DNA of 64,000 nucleotides from Anadara kagoshimensis (Eukaryota > Mollusca > Bivalvia > Arcoida > Arcidae), in contig CM037870.1 of assembly GCA_021292105.1 (NCBI GenBank), forward strand, positions 8,591,558 through 8,655,557, written 5' to 3'. The notes beneath the pieces are model-generated. The model was not told the origin of the DNA. It searched no databases and worked only from the letters and a program-made list of their open reading frames with translations. Position numbers and translations under genes: made by a program. The first letter of the stretch is position 1; each line of letters opens with the position of its first letter. Positions 23,224-34,810 of this stretch are shown piece after piece.

Positions 23224-23727
23224 AAATTTCGTTTGTGTTAGAAACTTTAATTTGTTAGAGAAATGTAATTAAAGAAAAAACCAAAAGAGTTTTTCTAAAC
23301 AAACAAATTAGGTAGATGCCTTCATTTATGGTGAAAACTATATGTTAAAACATAACTATTTTAGTTTAAGTGTATGCTATTCATAACAATAAAAAAATCA
23401 GAAAAATAATGCCTTTCAATTAAAATTCTATGTATAAACATGGATTGTGGAAGTAGCAGAAATTAATCTTACTGGACATGTGAGAGAGTTATCGTCTCCA
23501 GAATGTATTTTTATACAAGTGAGCATAATAGACCTAAACCACAATGATAAAGTATTGAATATTAATTTCTTAAACATAATAATCAATTATCATATTCGTA
23601 TGAAATGACTTGTGATGGTTTTTTAAATTAAGCACTTTGCACTTACAAACTAAATGGCTTTATATTAGAGACAACTCGGATAGGTTCCGCATTATGAATA
23701 ATACTTATATATTCATGTACATATTAT

Positions 23728-23797
23728 ACCAGTGCTAGACGGTCGTGTCGAAATACAATTCCTCATTAATAGTGCTTGAATCAAGACTGTGAAAAAT
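23728..23797 (+). repeat. Dispersed ~65-bp repeat, copy 2 of 4
   Basis: GCTAGACGGTCGTGTCGAAA, ACAATTCCTCATTAATAGTG and CTTGAATCAAGACTGTGAAA; see the copy at 14149. Confidence 0.6.
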
Positions 23798-24330
23798 GTC
23801 TTCAAGGGGTTGAAAAAAATCCAAATGACAAAATATATTTAACCAAATTTAGAAAATACTTTCATGAGGAAGTACACGTTAGATATTGGGGATTTTCAGA
23901 TATTAGCTAGCAGGAAAATTAGGAAAAAAATATATTTCTGACAAAAAAAACGTATTGCCTTCTATGTTTATAATTTCCTTGGAAAACCATTATATGATTA
24001 TATAATAATTCATACCACAGTTATGTCTGTTTAATATGCACATGGAAGATATTTATAATTATTTTAATTAACTAACTTTATATGTTTTATTTAAATGACT
24101 TTAAATAACTTGTGTCGTAGCATTTAATTAAAAGTCAGTACAAAAAAGTTAAACATCAAGTTTTAAAACTGAAGACTCATCAATTACAAAATAATTTATA
24201 TTCATTAACGTACTTATGCCATCTTGAAAAAATGTAGTTGTATTAAACATTCTGAAAGCGTTTGATTAATTATTAATTGTTCCAGTATACTATTAGTGAT
24301 TACGGTTTTAATTATGGCTTGGAATCATTT

Positions 24331-24462
24331 ATCATTACACATGTGGCGGGTGTAGCTCGCTAGACAGGAGTTGCTTATCCTTCCGTAACACCTGCCTAGC
24401 CTCGTAGAGAAAGTTTTAGCATTTTACTTTGCTTTTAGGATTGTGATTTGACGACCGGTATG
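24331..24462 (+). mobile_element. Retroelement 3' tail
   Basis: ACACATGTGGCGGGTGTAGC, CTAGACAGGAGTTGCTTATC and the degenerate end TTAGGATTGTGATTTGACG. Confidence 0.75.
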
Positions 24463-24680
24463 TTATTGGTTGATCTTCACATTTAAAAACATTTTTATGT
24501 TTATTTATTTTAAGTATTTTTATTTTGTATTTTTACAATATTTTAGTTTTGCAAAAACATTTATGTTGTTTGTTTTATCAAATTATTATTCTTTATCATT
24601 ATAGCAAAATAAATAGATAAGTGATGTACAGCTCAAAGCTGTTATGCTTTGAACGGTACCCATGAAGTTATATTGTTTGA

Positions 24681-25188
24681 ATGCTATCTTTGTATTTGGT
24701 TTTCCCGCAAACAATCAGTACACCAATGGGCTCAAATTGTATAGCATTGCTGGTTATTTTATTTCCTTCTTTGTATGAAATGGAAATTTGTTTGGAGTCT
24801 GGAGAGAAGATTGTGGGTATATCATTCAACTCCACATATAGACTTTATCATCTTCATTTGGAGAGTATTTGAATACAATCAATCCTTGTAAGACTGAAGT
24901 AAACGATACAATCGAATCTTCAAATTCTACTTCATATTTGGACATATACCTCAATTATGTCATTCACACAAGGCTATACATCTGATGCTGTATGACAAAA
25001 AACGTATGTATTGTAAAATCTTCTAAAGTGAACTTTCTTTTTATGCAGTAATATATACCTTTTCCTTATGCTCATAGTGCAGGTGTTGGGTGAAGCTAGG
25101 TAACGTGAAGGCGCTTGCCTTTCCAGAGAACTCGGTCTGACTTCCCTGGTGGAAGTTCACGTGTTTAACTTGATTTACAAGTTTACAA
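24681..25188 (+). pseudogene. RT fragment followed by retroelement tail
   Basis: The frame starts in the palm: LVFPQTISTPMGSNCIALL (the MGTN-type block), then ESGEKIVGISFNSTYR. It is frameshifted where YIDD should stand and continues in another frame as NDTIESSNSTSYLDIYLNY. From about 25075 the tail takes over (GGTGTTGGGTGAAGCTAGG, TCTGACTTCCCTGGTGGAAG) and leads into the five-copy terminal array at 25189. Dead copy, 5'-truncated. Confidence 0.8.
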
Positions 25189-25441
25189 AAAATTTTCTTT
25201 GCTTTGCTTTGGGGTTGTGATTTGGACATGGATTTGTATGTTTGTTTTTACTTTGCTTCGGGTTGTGATTTGGACATGGATTGGTTTGTTTGTTTTTATT
25301 TTGCTTTGGGGTTGTGATTTGGACATGGATTGGTATGTTTGTTTTTACTTTGCTTTGGGGTTGTGATTTGGACATGGATTGGTATGTTTGTTTTTACTTT
25401 GCTTTGGGTTGTGATTTGGACATGGATTGGTATGTTTGTAT
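25189..25441 (+). repeat. Array of 5 copies of the ~50-bp retroelement 3' terminal unit
   Basis: The unit is ACTTTGCTTTGGGGTTGTGA followed by TTTGGACATGGATTGGTATG and TTTGTTTTT. Single-copy tails elsewhere carry this once at their 3' end. Here it is repeated five times head to tail, in the same orientation as the upstream tail. Confidence 0.9.
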
Positions 25442-26599
25442 TTGGCTAATACTGCTATACAACAAAAAGATAAGTTTCTCATGTAAAACGTTTGAAGATT
25501 ATTTTTCATTCGTTTAAAAACAAATTTTTATGCATGTTTGTAAAAGTATGAAAAACTTTTGTTGATTTTAAATTTTTCTGTAATTGTTCACGGAAAATGG
25601 ATGTTTTTAAACTACACTTTATTTAAAATCTATCAAGTTTTTAAATTGAATTGATTTTAATTTATAAAGACAAAATACAGGAGAAATAGATTTATATTAC
25701 CATCTTTCTTCGTCAAATTGTACAAATTGTCTGTGATCTGGATATTTTTAAATTATTCATATAAATTTTTTTACAGATTTGGTGAACCTTTGACATGTAA
25801 ATGATATATTTCTTGTTCGCACCGTAAATTAAATGGATTTGTACTCAAAACAGGATAGAAACAATGCTTGTATCATGCTTAATACAAATTCCGAGAAATA
25901 AGTTCTGTTTAAAATGCTAATGAATACTTTTTGTCACAATAACAGCCTTATATTTGCTTTCTGAATATAGAATATTTATAGATAAGCTTTTGTTTTATTC
26001 TTTATTGTATATCTAGGGTTCTGGATTTATACTTAGACTATAGGAAATTTAAAACAGCATTTTAAATTTAGTTTTTGCGTTTTATTTTGCAAATCAGCAT
26101 TTAAGAAGATATTTTTAACAATTTAACTTGTTTTTGATTGATTGGTTCTAACTCTTAAAGTACATATAAAAATATTTCTTCAAAAATATTTTAAATATCT
26201 TGTTTGAGAGATGCTACTATGAAATTATTTTCTTTTTTCATAAGTTTAGAAAATCTTGTGATGAAAAAATTAAACTTCTCCTAATCTAAATTACTGCACG
26301 GCTTGCTATAATACGGTCGCATAGAAAACCACTGAAACTGGCAATTAAAGTAAGACCAGAGGTAATGGGTCTGAGTGTTCTGGAAAGATAATGGGATTCC
26401 CTGTATAATAAACGGATAACATGCAAGAAACCATTCAACATAAATACTATTCAAGTTACCTTATATGAAAGGTACTTCACTTAATATTCCAGTGTTCAAA
26501 GATTTAACTCTGTATTGCTATTGAAAACTGTCATTTGAAACAATTCTACTCGCGGAACAAAATAATGTTCAGTAATAATATAATAATATAATAATAATA
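25442..26599. other. Intergenic, nothing recognised
   Basis: Very AT-rich. At 26336-26400 there may be traces of a minus-strand tail (GAAACTGGCAATTAAAG), too weak to call. Confidence 0.4.
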
Positions 26600-26694
26600 T
26601 AATGAAACGTGCTTAACCTGACTTGTCAGTTCCAAAGTTTTTACTTTGCTTCTGGATTGTGATTTGGACATAGATTAGTATGTTTGTTTTTGAT
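26600..26694 (+). mobile_element. Retroelement 3' tail, short
   Basis: ACCTGACTTGTCAGTTCCAA, TTACTTTGCTTCTGGATTGT and the terminus GATTAGTATGTTTGTTTTTG; strongly 5'-truncated, close to consensus. Confidence 0.85.
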
Positions 26695-27071
26695 TGAACT
26701 ATTGGACTTCATTTATATCTATGATAATTTTGGACAATTTCCCTACTGAGAACGATCACTGGGCACTATTACCAAATGACTTCAAGATAATCTACATTAG
26801 AACAAAAAAAAGTCACGTGATAACCAATAATGATGGATTTTTCTGTTTGTACAGAATAATACCACAAAAAACAAGGTAGATATATTACAATACAAACAAT
26901 ACCTTATAGTTTATATATAACAATGACGTTTGTTTTATATGCAAATTAGCACATCTTGTAACAAGAACAACCTTATTCTATTTTCTAGAACTGGATTACT
27001 GTAATGTCATTTTTAATAATTTTTAATTTGTGATTCAATGTAATGAGCTATCTATTTTACATTTATGATAG

Positions 27072-27572
27072 ATAACCGTATGCCTCACTTCTCTGCTAGA
27101 ATTTCACGTTTTAGCTTAATTTGCAAAGTTTTGATTTTGCTTTGGGGATTGTGGTTTGGACATGGACCAGTATGTTTGTGTTTGACTTTTGGGCTTGTGA
27201 TGTTGATGTAGACTAGTATGTTAGTGTTTGACTTTTGGGCTTGTGGTTTGGACATGGACTGGTTTGTTTGCGATGACTTTCGGGATTGTGTTTTGGACAT
27301 GGCCGGGATGTTTGCGGTTGACTTTTAGGATTGTGATTTCAACATGGACCCGTATGTTTGTGTTTGATTTTTGGGATTGTGATTTGAAAATGGACTAGTA
27401 TGTTTGTGCTTGACTATTGGGATGAGATTCGGATAATGGACTAGTATGTTCGTGGTTGACTTTTGGGATTGTGGTTTTGACATGGACCGTATGTTTGTGT
27501 TTCACTGATATGTTTGTTTTTTTTTTACTTTTGTGACTATGATTTGAACATGGCTCGATATGTTTGTGTTGA
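27072..27572 (+). repeat. Retroelement tail ending in ~10 copies of a ~46-bp terminal unit
   Basis: The tail phrase ATGCCTCACTTCTCTGCTAG leads into repeats of TTGACTTTTGGGATTGTG, then GTTTGGACATGGACTAGTAT and GTTTGTG. Copies differ by up to a third, so this array is older than the one at 25189. Its unit is a few bases shorter and begins TTGACTTTTGGG where the other has TTTACTTTGCTTTGGGG. Confidence 0.85.
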
Positions 27573-27904
27573 ATGATTATGAAATTCACAAGAATTCTTC
27601 ATAGTTGCTTACTGTTTGATATCCACATTCCTCATTCTGTATTAGTTCGAATAGTTTTAATTCAGAAATCTGCTTTTAATACCTAAAAAAGACGTTGTAT
27701 ATTTTTTATCGTGATCACGTTACTGTTTGTTGATAGATACTATAATAAATGTTTGTTTCAATGTTGTTGTATAGCACATTGTGGGAGGGGTTACAATCTT
27801 TAATAAAGAATTAAGTGTAGTCATAGTATTATTACCAAACCACTGGATATTTACTCTAGTGTCCGTCCGAAGTAGGAAGTTTTATAACCAGTGAATGTGT
27901 CTTT

Positions 27905-28170
27905 TCTGGTCTTTTAGTGGTTTCTAACATCTACGTGCGTTTACAGTTACATAGTTTCTTTTTAAAATGTTTTATTCTATAAGAATAAAAAAAAAACGAA
28001 ATCGTGTAAATCTGTCTCATATATTTGTGCCATTTCTAGTATTTTAGTGGTTTCTAACATCGAATTGTAATTGGATGTCTTGTTCTTAAGTTATGTTTCC
28101 TGTTGCTATTGCTACACTATTTCTTTCTAAAATGTTTTATTTTATCAAATTACAAAATAAAAAACAAGTT
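27905..28170. repeat. Imperfect ~130-bp tandem duplication
   Basis: TTTTAGTGGTTTCTAACATC occurs at ~27913 and ~28041, each followed by TTTCTTT-TAAAATGTTTTATT ~75-90 bp later. No coding signal. Confidence 0.6.
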
Positions 28171-28365
28171 TATCCGTCATGTGGTAGATTACTTTTGTGC
28201 ACTTGTGCATATTTATCTGCATATTTTAATATTTTTGTCATACGTTATGCTACAAATTGCTTTTTCAGCAGTATATGACAATATCCAAGTCTATATTTTC
28301 AAATAATTTATTGAAGAAAAAACCGTTCACGTGACATTATTTTATTTTAGACATGTAATTGTGAT

Positions 28366-28575
28366 GTACAGTACAGACCTGTTGAAAGTTTAACACTGAA
28401 AGTGAAAACATGTCCGTACCGAACTTGCAACTTATATCGGCTATATTTCGACAACTACTCGAGGGTTGCTAAATAGCTCATGTCAGCTTTCGGGTCACTG
28501 ATTATTCATAACTTTGATGCCGGAATTAGATTTCTTTCGTTTGTTCAGTGTTAAACTTTCGACAGAACTGTAATG
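28366..28575. mobile_element. TIR element, copy 4
   Basis: Left end GTACAGTACAGACCTGTTG; right end TTCAGTGTTAAACTTTCGAC followed by AGAACTGTAATG. Interior unexpanded. Confidence 0.8.
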
Positions 28576-29017
28576 TATTTTATCAGCTTTAATGGATATG
28601 TACCAAAAACAAGATAAAATAAAACTTAATCACAATCATTTAACACTATCTTTTATTCAATATGCAAATGGCGCTTCTTGTGACAAGAACGACCGTGTTC
28701 CGTGTCCTTGACTTGAAGTTTTTTGGACTAATAACCAATTAACTCATTTTTATTCTGATTAACTTAGAAGCTTTGTAGTGGTGTGATAGTTCCAATGGCG
28801 TCGCTTTGTTGATTTATAGCTCTGAATAATATCAGACAATGCATACAATAGATATTATGCATTATTTAAATCAAAATATTAACATCTGAACAAGAATTAA
28901 TTCTTTTAATCAAACAAATCAGAAATATGATGCCGGCTTTTCCAAATGTCGGATCTTTTTTTAAAATCGCACAGGTTTGTTAGTTTGCTGTTGTTTATTT
29001 GTCAAGTGTTATATTAT

Positions 29018-29170
29018 ACACGTGGCGGATGTACCTAGCTAAACAGGAGGTGCTTACTCTTCCTGAGCATCCGGCCTCACTTCAATAGTAGAAGTTCGTG
29101 TGTTTAATTTGACTTGTCAGTTTCAAAGATTTTACTTTGCTTCGAACATCGATTAGTATGTTTGTTTTTG
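29018..29170 (+). mobile_element. Retroelement 3' tail
   Basis: ACACGTGGCGGATGTACCTA, AACAGGAGGTGCTTACTCTT and the terminus GATTAGTATGTTTGTTTTTG. 5'-truncated at the same CACGTGGCGG point as the copies at 29853 and 50072. Confidence 0.85.
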
Positions 29171-29327
29171 GTTGTCATTATTGTAATATCAGGCCAGCTA
29201 CTAATTCAAAAATTCCAGACATTTACAGGCGATAGAATCATATCCAACTGAGTTGTTCAACTAGAAGATGGAAGATTTATAACTGAACAACCAAGAACAA
29301 GACATAATACAAGAGGAAAAAACCACT

Positions 29328-29331
<4 letters not shown>

Positions 29332-29386
<55 letters not shown>
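29332..29386. repeat. (CT)n microsatellite
   Basis: About 27 uninterrupted CT units. Confidence 0.95.
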
Positions 29387-29390
<4 letters not shown>

Positions 29391-29805
29391 TGTTTTATGG
29401 GATAATTACATTTATTCCTGTGATGTTTCAGTGCTTTATCATTACCCCGCACTGTATCATTAGCATTTACACTTTATTACGAATATAACACTTGTCATTT
29501 TACTTTTGATTCGTAAAACAATGTAAGCGTACTACTTCAAGGGGCTTTTGGTAATGTTTTTGCTATATATTGTATACTTCGAAAAGTGTTCAGAATTTTT
29601 TTTTTTTTAAAAAACCATGTAACTTTTAGAAAGAATTTTCTCTAATTTGCCTTATTTGTGCGTTATACTAAGAACGGTTAGACAAAAGTTGTACAAAGTG
29701 TTTTAAACAAATTACATCCTCGAAGGAAGGAGAACACATCAAATATGGAAGATCATCCTCCTTTTGCCACTTCTGTTTAATACATTTTTTGATTTTACAT
29801 TTTTT

Positions 29806-29846
29806 GAATGTATTTTATGATTAAATTAAAAAAATGGTATATGACA
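29806..29846. mobile_element. Half of a foldback element (TTGAATGTATTTTATGATT family)
   Basis: TTGAATGTATTTTATGATTA and AAATGGTATATGACA are shared with 31795-31845 and with one arm of the hairpin at 49408. Confidence 0.5.
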
Positions 29847-29852
29847 CATTTA

Positions 29853-30012
29853 TTACACACGTGGCGGATGTAGCCATCTTAACAGGAGGTGTTTACCCTT
29901 CCGGATCACCCGGCCTCACTTCCCTGGTGGAAGTTCGCGTGATTGATTTAAGTTGTCAGTTTTAAAAAATTTCACTTTGCTTCTAGATTGTGATTTGCAT
30001 GTTTGTTTTTAA
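29853..30012 (+). mobile_element. Retroelement 3' tail
   Basis: ACACGTGGCGGATGTAGCCA, CCGGCCTCACTTCCCTGGTG and the end GCATGTTTGTTTTTAATTG. It lies directly after the foldback fragment. Confidence 0.85.
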
Positions 30013-30779
30013 TTGATCAAACAAATAAAATCGAACGCTTTTGTCATTTCATGCATGAAAGGTCTCTACGTATTCTTCTGAACGAAGGTACATGCTTAAC
30101 AAGGTTTTCCCCCAAAAATATACGTATTTTCATTTGTCATATAACCATAGTTTTCTGTGTGGTTGATCGAGTTAAACTGTCAATCAATATAGTTTACAGA
30201 TGTCATTATTGTGGTTTTTTTTTGTCTATGCTTGTTTTCTTTGAACAATGAATTAATAAGAACGAAAAAAATGGAATAACTACGTTTTATAGTGTGGTTA
30301 TACAACAAATGGGATAGTCTGGGACATCAAAATACCTGAACTATACTATTATGATAAAATGTAATGTTAAATGACTGACATTATACGTTACATAAGCAGT
30401 GTAGAACATAACATATATACAGATACAGAGCCAACTGTTACAACAAAAAACTCAATAAATTACAAAAAAACTAAAAAGAGTGGGTCGAAAACTGAATGTT
30501 CAGAATTTTGTAACATAATTTGAAGAATTAAAAAAAACCCACATAAACACAGTATTTTGTCAGACTGATGATGTAAGTTTTATAACCTTGGCACATACAT
30601 TACCTATTATATAAAATAAGACGTTTCTCTATAAATCAAGATTACACTCCATACGTAACTGTGTAATTCGGTAAATGTATGCGTTATTTTTTGTCATAAT
30701 TTTCACTATTTCATTTGATTGATTTACCGGATATACATAACACTTTTTAAAAACCCGCTTGTTGATGTTTTAAATTAAA

Positions 30780-30781
<2 letters not shown>
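30013..30781. other. Intergenic, nothing recognised
   Basis: No feature supported. Confidence 0.5.
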
Positions 30782-30814
<33 letters not shown>

Positions 30815-30817
<3 letters not shown>

Positions 30818-31018
30818 GCCTCGATGACCGAGAGTCTTAAATCTGCGCTTATGGAGTACAATGTCTCTTATCGCCTAGAATCGAATCCCTCTAGTCCCTT
30901 ATACAAAAAGTTTGTCAGATCGCTTGCCGAAAGTAGATGGTTTTTCACGGTATCTCTGGTTTCCTAACTTTCCTCCTCTATAAAGCGCAAGAATCTTGAC
31001 TGGGACGTAAATACCATT
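30815..31018 (+). mobile_element. tRNA-derived SINE between two (CT)n tracts
   Basis: GGGCCTCGATGACCGAGAGT resembles a tRNA 5' end with A box, and GAATCGAATCCCTC is a B box ~45 bp later. A body follows (TTGCCGAAAGTAGATGG, ATCTCTGGTTTCCT), then the end CTTGACTGGGACGTAAATAC. The body matches 12661 and the end matches 21735. (CT)n runs flank it at 30782-30814 and 31019-31039; the right one may be the SINE's own simple-repeat tail. Confidence 0.7.
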
Positions 31019-31418
31019 ACTCTCTCTCTCTCTCTCTCTGTATGCATTTTATAACGGACATGCAACATTACATAATCGACTGTTAAATACCACTAATGCA
31101 TGAGCGTGGGTAGAAAATTTCAAAACTGAGGCAGATGTTCTGAAAAAAAACCCAGAAGTATTAACAATATTTTGTAGAAAAACAACCTTACATATCAGGA
31201 AGTAACAAAGGGGAGAAAAGCAATACATTAAACAATACATACAAACCTGTATTAATTATTGATCCCCAATGCCGGGTATAATTACTAATTTAGGAGTTAT
31301 TAAATAACATATTAATAAATCCTCCTTTGACAAACTGATCTATCTATGTGTTTTACGTCATCAGTTTTGTTTGTTGTCAATGTATTATTTTACTCCGTTC
31401 AATAACAGGGTATTATGC

Positions 31419-31638
31419 GTACAGTACAGACCTGTTGAAAGTTTAACACTAAGCTAACGAATTAGTGTCAGCCGTATTGGCAGGTCATCTCGACTCCTCG
31501 TTGGCTAAATTCCGACAGACGACTTTTATTTCTCGGCAGCTTTTCAGAAACTAGTCATCCATATCTCGGCCACTCTGCAACTGAGCTTCAACACCTTTTC
31601 GTTAGCTGTGTTAAATTTTCGACAGGACTGTTCTGTAT
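31419..31638. mobile_element. TIR element, copy 5 (best unexpanded reference)
   Basis: Left end GTACAGTACAGACCTGTTGA then AGTTTAACACTAAGCTAACG. Right end CGTTAGCTGTGTTAAATTTT then CGACAGGACTGTTCTGT. On the minus strand the interior reads GAGTGGCCGAGATATGGATG, ACTAGTTTCTGAAAAGCTGC, CGAGAAATA. These are the seeds of the 24-bp and 57-bp arrays in other copies. Confidence 0.85.
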
Positions 31639-31794
31639 GTGGGATGATCTAAACATCTGTTAGAAGGTTAAATAATTGTGTAACATCAATGCCAAGGTAT
31701 ACATAATGATGTCAAAACTGAAAAACAAGACATTTATATAAATTTGATATACAGAAACGCCTGTGTGTATAGACCACCTTTTGTTTTTTTTATA

Positions 31795-31845
31795 TAACCC
31801 CTTTTTAATGTATTTTATGATTAAATTAAAAAAGTGGTATATGAC
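31795..31845. mobile_element. Half of a foldback element
   Basis: AATGTATTTTATGATTAAAT and GTGGTATATGACAG match 29806 almost base for base. Confidence 0.5.
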
Positions 31846-32124
31846 AGATTCAAGAAATATAGATCTTATATATAAATGGCCTTTATCATCTATTATGACA
31901 CATTGAATGATTAAGCTTTCCAGGAAAAATCAGATTTTGCTTATGTGATGTATGCCGCTAACAGAGTTTTCGCAAATTATGAGAGTGGCGAAGTATCTTT
32001 CAGTTGTCCAGAAAACTACAACTTAAAGTTTAAATCAACCTGATGGAAAAATACCCCATTACTAATGAGATCTAATGAATGCTTATTATTCTTTGAAAAT
32101 GGGATATAAAGTGATACTGTGATT

Positions 32125-32322
32125 GTAGTACAGGCCTGTCAAAAGTTAAACACTTTGCTAACGAATAAGATCATCTTGGCCTTATTTAGACGGCTTTCCG
32201 GCAGCTGTTTCCTATCTCTTTACAGCTTTTCTGTCACTAGTTATCTATATCTAAGCCACTCAGCATCCGAGCTTCAACTTCATTTAGTTAAGTTCAGTGT
32301 TAAACTTTCGATAGGTCTGTAC
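32125..32322. mobile_element. TIR element, copy 6
   Basis: Left end AGTACAGGCCTGTCAAAAGT; right end AGTTCAGTGTTAAACTTTCG then ATAGGTCTGTAC. Interior as in copy 5. Confidence 0.8.
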
Positions 32323-32539
32323 TTCCCTGTTTGCAGTTCAAGTGTTTAACTCAATTTGCCTGTTTTCAAAGTTTTTGCTTTTTGAATTGTGATTTGGATG
32401 TGTATGATTTTTTCTGTTACTTGTGGTTTTTTTTAACATTTCTTGTGTTTTGCTGCTGGTGTCTAAGCCATCCAGCAGTCGAGCCTCAATTACTATTCGT
32501 TAAGTTCAGTGTTAAACTTTCGACAGGTCTGTACTGTAC
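32323..32539 (+). mobile_element. Retroelement tail fragment followed by an orphan TIR-element right end
   Basis: 32323-32418 is a tail piece (TTCCCTGTTTGCAGTTCAAG, TTGAATTGTGATTTGGATG). 32462-32539 repeats the right half of a TIR element (AAGCCATCCAGCAGTCGAGC, GTTAAACTTTCGACAGGTCT). Two families thus abut, perhaps through nested insertion or recombination between neighbouring copies. Confidence 0.65.
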
Positions 32540-32621
32540 GTCAGCTTTATTTAGCCAATATAAACACCATTATCAAAACAAGAAACGTTCAAAATACATG
32601 AAACAAGTAACAGAAGAAAAT

Positions 32622-32993
32622 CATACACAAACATATCTATCCATGTCCAAATCACAATCCAAAAAGCATAGTAAACACTTCGAAAAGGGGTAAATAGAGA
32701 TAAACAATTGGACTTCAAACAGAAGAGTAAGGTCGGGTGCCTGGAGGGTAAGCATCTCCTGTTTAGCTAGCTTTAGGTACAACCGCCACGTGTGACACCA
32801 AACTTAAAAAAGGATTTATGAGACGTCAGATATACCCAGGATATTTTTGGATACAGAGACACCATAATTATAAGCAATATTGTGGTTTTTAAGGTCTTGA
32901 TAAGCCTAGGCTTGCAACATCCCTGGGTCAATATTAATTTGTGAGCTGCTGGTTTCGTTTTATAAAATGCTGTAGTGGAAAAGAGCTTTATTT
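32622..32993 (-). mobile_element. Retroelement tail plus RT end, minus strand
   Basis: AAACATATCTATCCATGTCC terminus, CTGTTTAGCTAGCTTTAGG, ACCGCCACGTGTGACACC, then the inverted RT end AAGGTCTTGATAAGCCTAGG and CATCCCTGGGTCAATATTAA. 5'-truncated near 32993. Confidence 0.8.
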
Positions 32994-33447
32994 TAAAAAG
33001 CTAATTCGGAAAAATCATTTTTTGATATATTCTTTTTTAAAATAAACTCGAAAGATGTAAATCAATAACTTTACATCTACAATATACATCTAGTATAATC
33101 TGTTATATATGTGAAACGCATATATTAACATATCGATTTTGCTTACATCTGCTTTTGTAATTTTCTTTATGTAAGTGCTGTCACAGTGCAGTAAGGTTTC
33201 TGCGTTGATTAAAATTTACATATATATTACCAGAGTTCAAACGCCTCTTAACCAGAAGTCGTATACAGAAGTTGTGACAGCATAGGAGAACTTTCATCCA
33301 ATCACTTATGGTATTGTCATTTTAATAAACAACGAGCAGGAACATTTTTCCTCCTTCGTCGTTGTGTACCGTGTTACTACATTTGTGTAGTAACAGTTTG
33401 TGGAGACTCAAACGTCACATGCAATATCCAAACCATGCATAACCTAC

Positions 33448-33600
33448 CTACCTATCCTGTTCGCTCCAGGTGGAGCATAAGGTCAATACAAGATTTCGCC
33501 ATTCAGACATGTTCTTTGCCTTCGTCTCAACCTCTCTCTAAGTCAGCTGCAGATCTTTCAGTTTACCTTCTACCGTCCGCTGCCATGTTGTTTTGGCCTG
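33448..33600 (-). pseudogene. 3' end of a LINE endonuclease/RT frame, minus strand
   Basis: On the minus strand the codons read TVEGKLKDLQLT, a TAG stop, REVETKAKNMSEWRNLVLTL and CSTWSEQDR with a stop at 33450-33448. The pattern W-R-x-L-V-x-x-L-C near the end is the usual finish of a LINE-type endonuclease/RT polyprotein. Upstream AGGCCAAAACAACATGG suits the RPK-x-x-W-R-R part in another frame. At least one frameshift and one stop make it a dead fragment. TAGG repeats follow the stop. Confidence 0.6.
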
Positions 33601-34745
33601 ATCATTTTTACTCAATGTTTACATATTCTCTGAGCCGTGAGCCTGATCATGATGCGTTCTCATGTCAAGTGTATTTCCTATGGTTTTAAGTTTTTCATCA
33701 TATCAACATATTTTAAGAGATTAACCATCATCGTATAATTTCAATAAGTTTTCGCGCCATAAATATCTTGGCAAAAAGACATTAAATATTTTACTCCTAC
33801 ATTTCGATATAGCTTCAATTATTTAGTTCTTAAACTGATTAAACAGTTTGTTGGACTTATAGTTATGTTTCTAACGATTTTTTTAGTTATATCAAGCGTG
33901 TCAGTTCTTGAATGACGGAGTATATATCAAACATTTGCAAGCTGATTGACAAACATTCCGTCAAATTGTAATGTAAAACTAGGCGATAAAAGTTACGGTG
34001 GTCCATAAACTCGTCATTTAGGCTTCCGGGGACTTCGTGGTTTTTCCTCTTTTTAATCTTAAATTATCAACTCTTCACAATCCCGAAAAAAACAACTTTT
34101 AAACAAGCAAAATAACTGTTTATAGCCATCCTTGATAAACTCTCTGATTTTGATTTGATTTTAACCACTATTCAAGGAAACTATAACCTATTTGTGGGAA
34201 ATAAATTCGGTAAGATCTGACGATAATTCAGTCCAATGACATTGTTTGACTTTGTGGTTTATTTGAACCCGACATGCTAACAAGGACATCGCGCGGTGTT
34301 TGATGACGTCATTTGCCTGCTGTGAACCTTTTTGAACTTTATACTTTATACCCACAAAAGGAAAGAAAAACGATTTACTTGATCAATTACGCAATTGAGC
34401 ATTTCGTACTTATGTAAGGGTTTAAATTTAATCGGATATCCTTAATATGTCAGATCGTGAATAGTGAATATATATATATATATATATATATATGATATAT
34501 TGTAATTGGGCGTTTTCAAATATTCAATATTTGATTCTGTAATTTATCGTTATTCACCTATATACAAATATCCCACACATATGCACTTCCTGAACCTCAG
34601 TATTATCGTGTACTTGAACAATTATTACACGCTTAACCGTCATGATACATCCTGATTTCTTTTAAAATGTAGATATATATACATGTACCAGCATGACTGA
34701 ACTTTATCTATATAGTTTCTATATTTGTCATATTTTACTTTTAGG
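33601..34745. other. Intergenic; (TA)n at 34467-34493
   Basis: A TGACGTCA (CRE-like) octamer occurs at about 34304, without other promoter context. Nothing else supported. Confidence 0.4.
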
Positions 34746-34810
34746 GAAAATGAAATCACGAGGATCTTCGCTGTCCTGGCGTTACTTGGTCAGCTGACAT
34801 TTTGTACTAG
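34746..34810 (+). other. Possible lone exon resembling a signal peptide or membrane segment
   Basis: After a good acceptor-like site (ATTTTACTTTTAG ending near 34743) one frame reads NEITRIFAVLALLGQLTFCT, then a GT (AG-GTGGAT) at about 34811. The charge-then-hydrophobic pattern is like a secretory signal peptide. The only ATG (34750) lies in a different frame, so either the exon is internal, there is a one-base indel, or the likeness is accidental. No partner exon identified. I see nothing in 34812-35302. Confidence 0.25.

Noticed and set aside
33435..33689. 84-codon plus-strand frame
   Set aside because: Lies antisense to a LINE 3' end that explains the sequence better.
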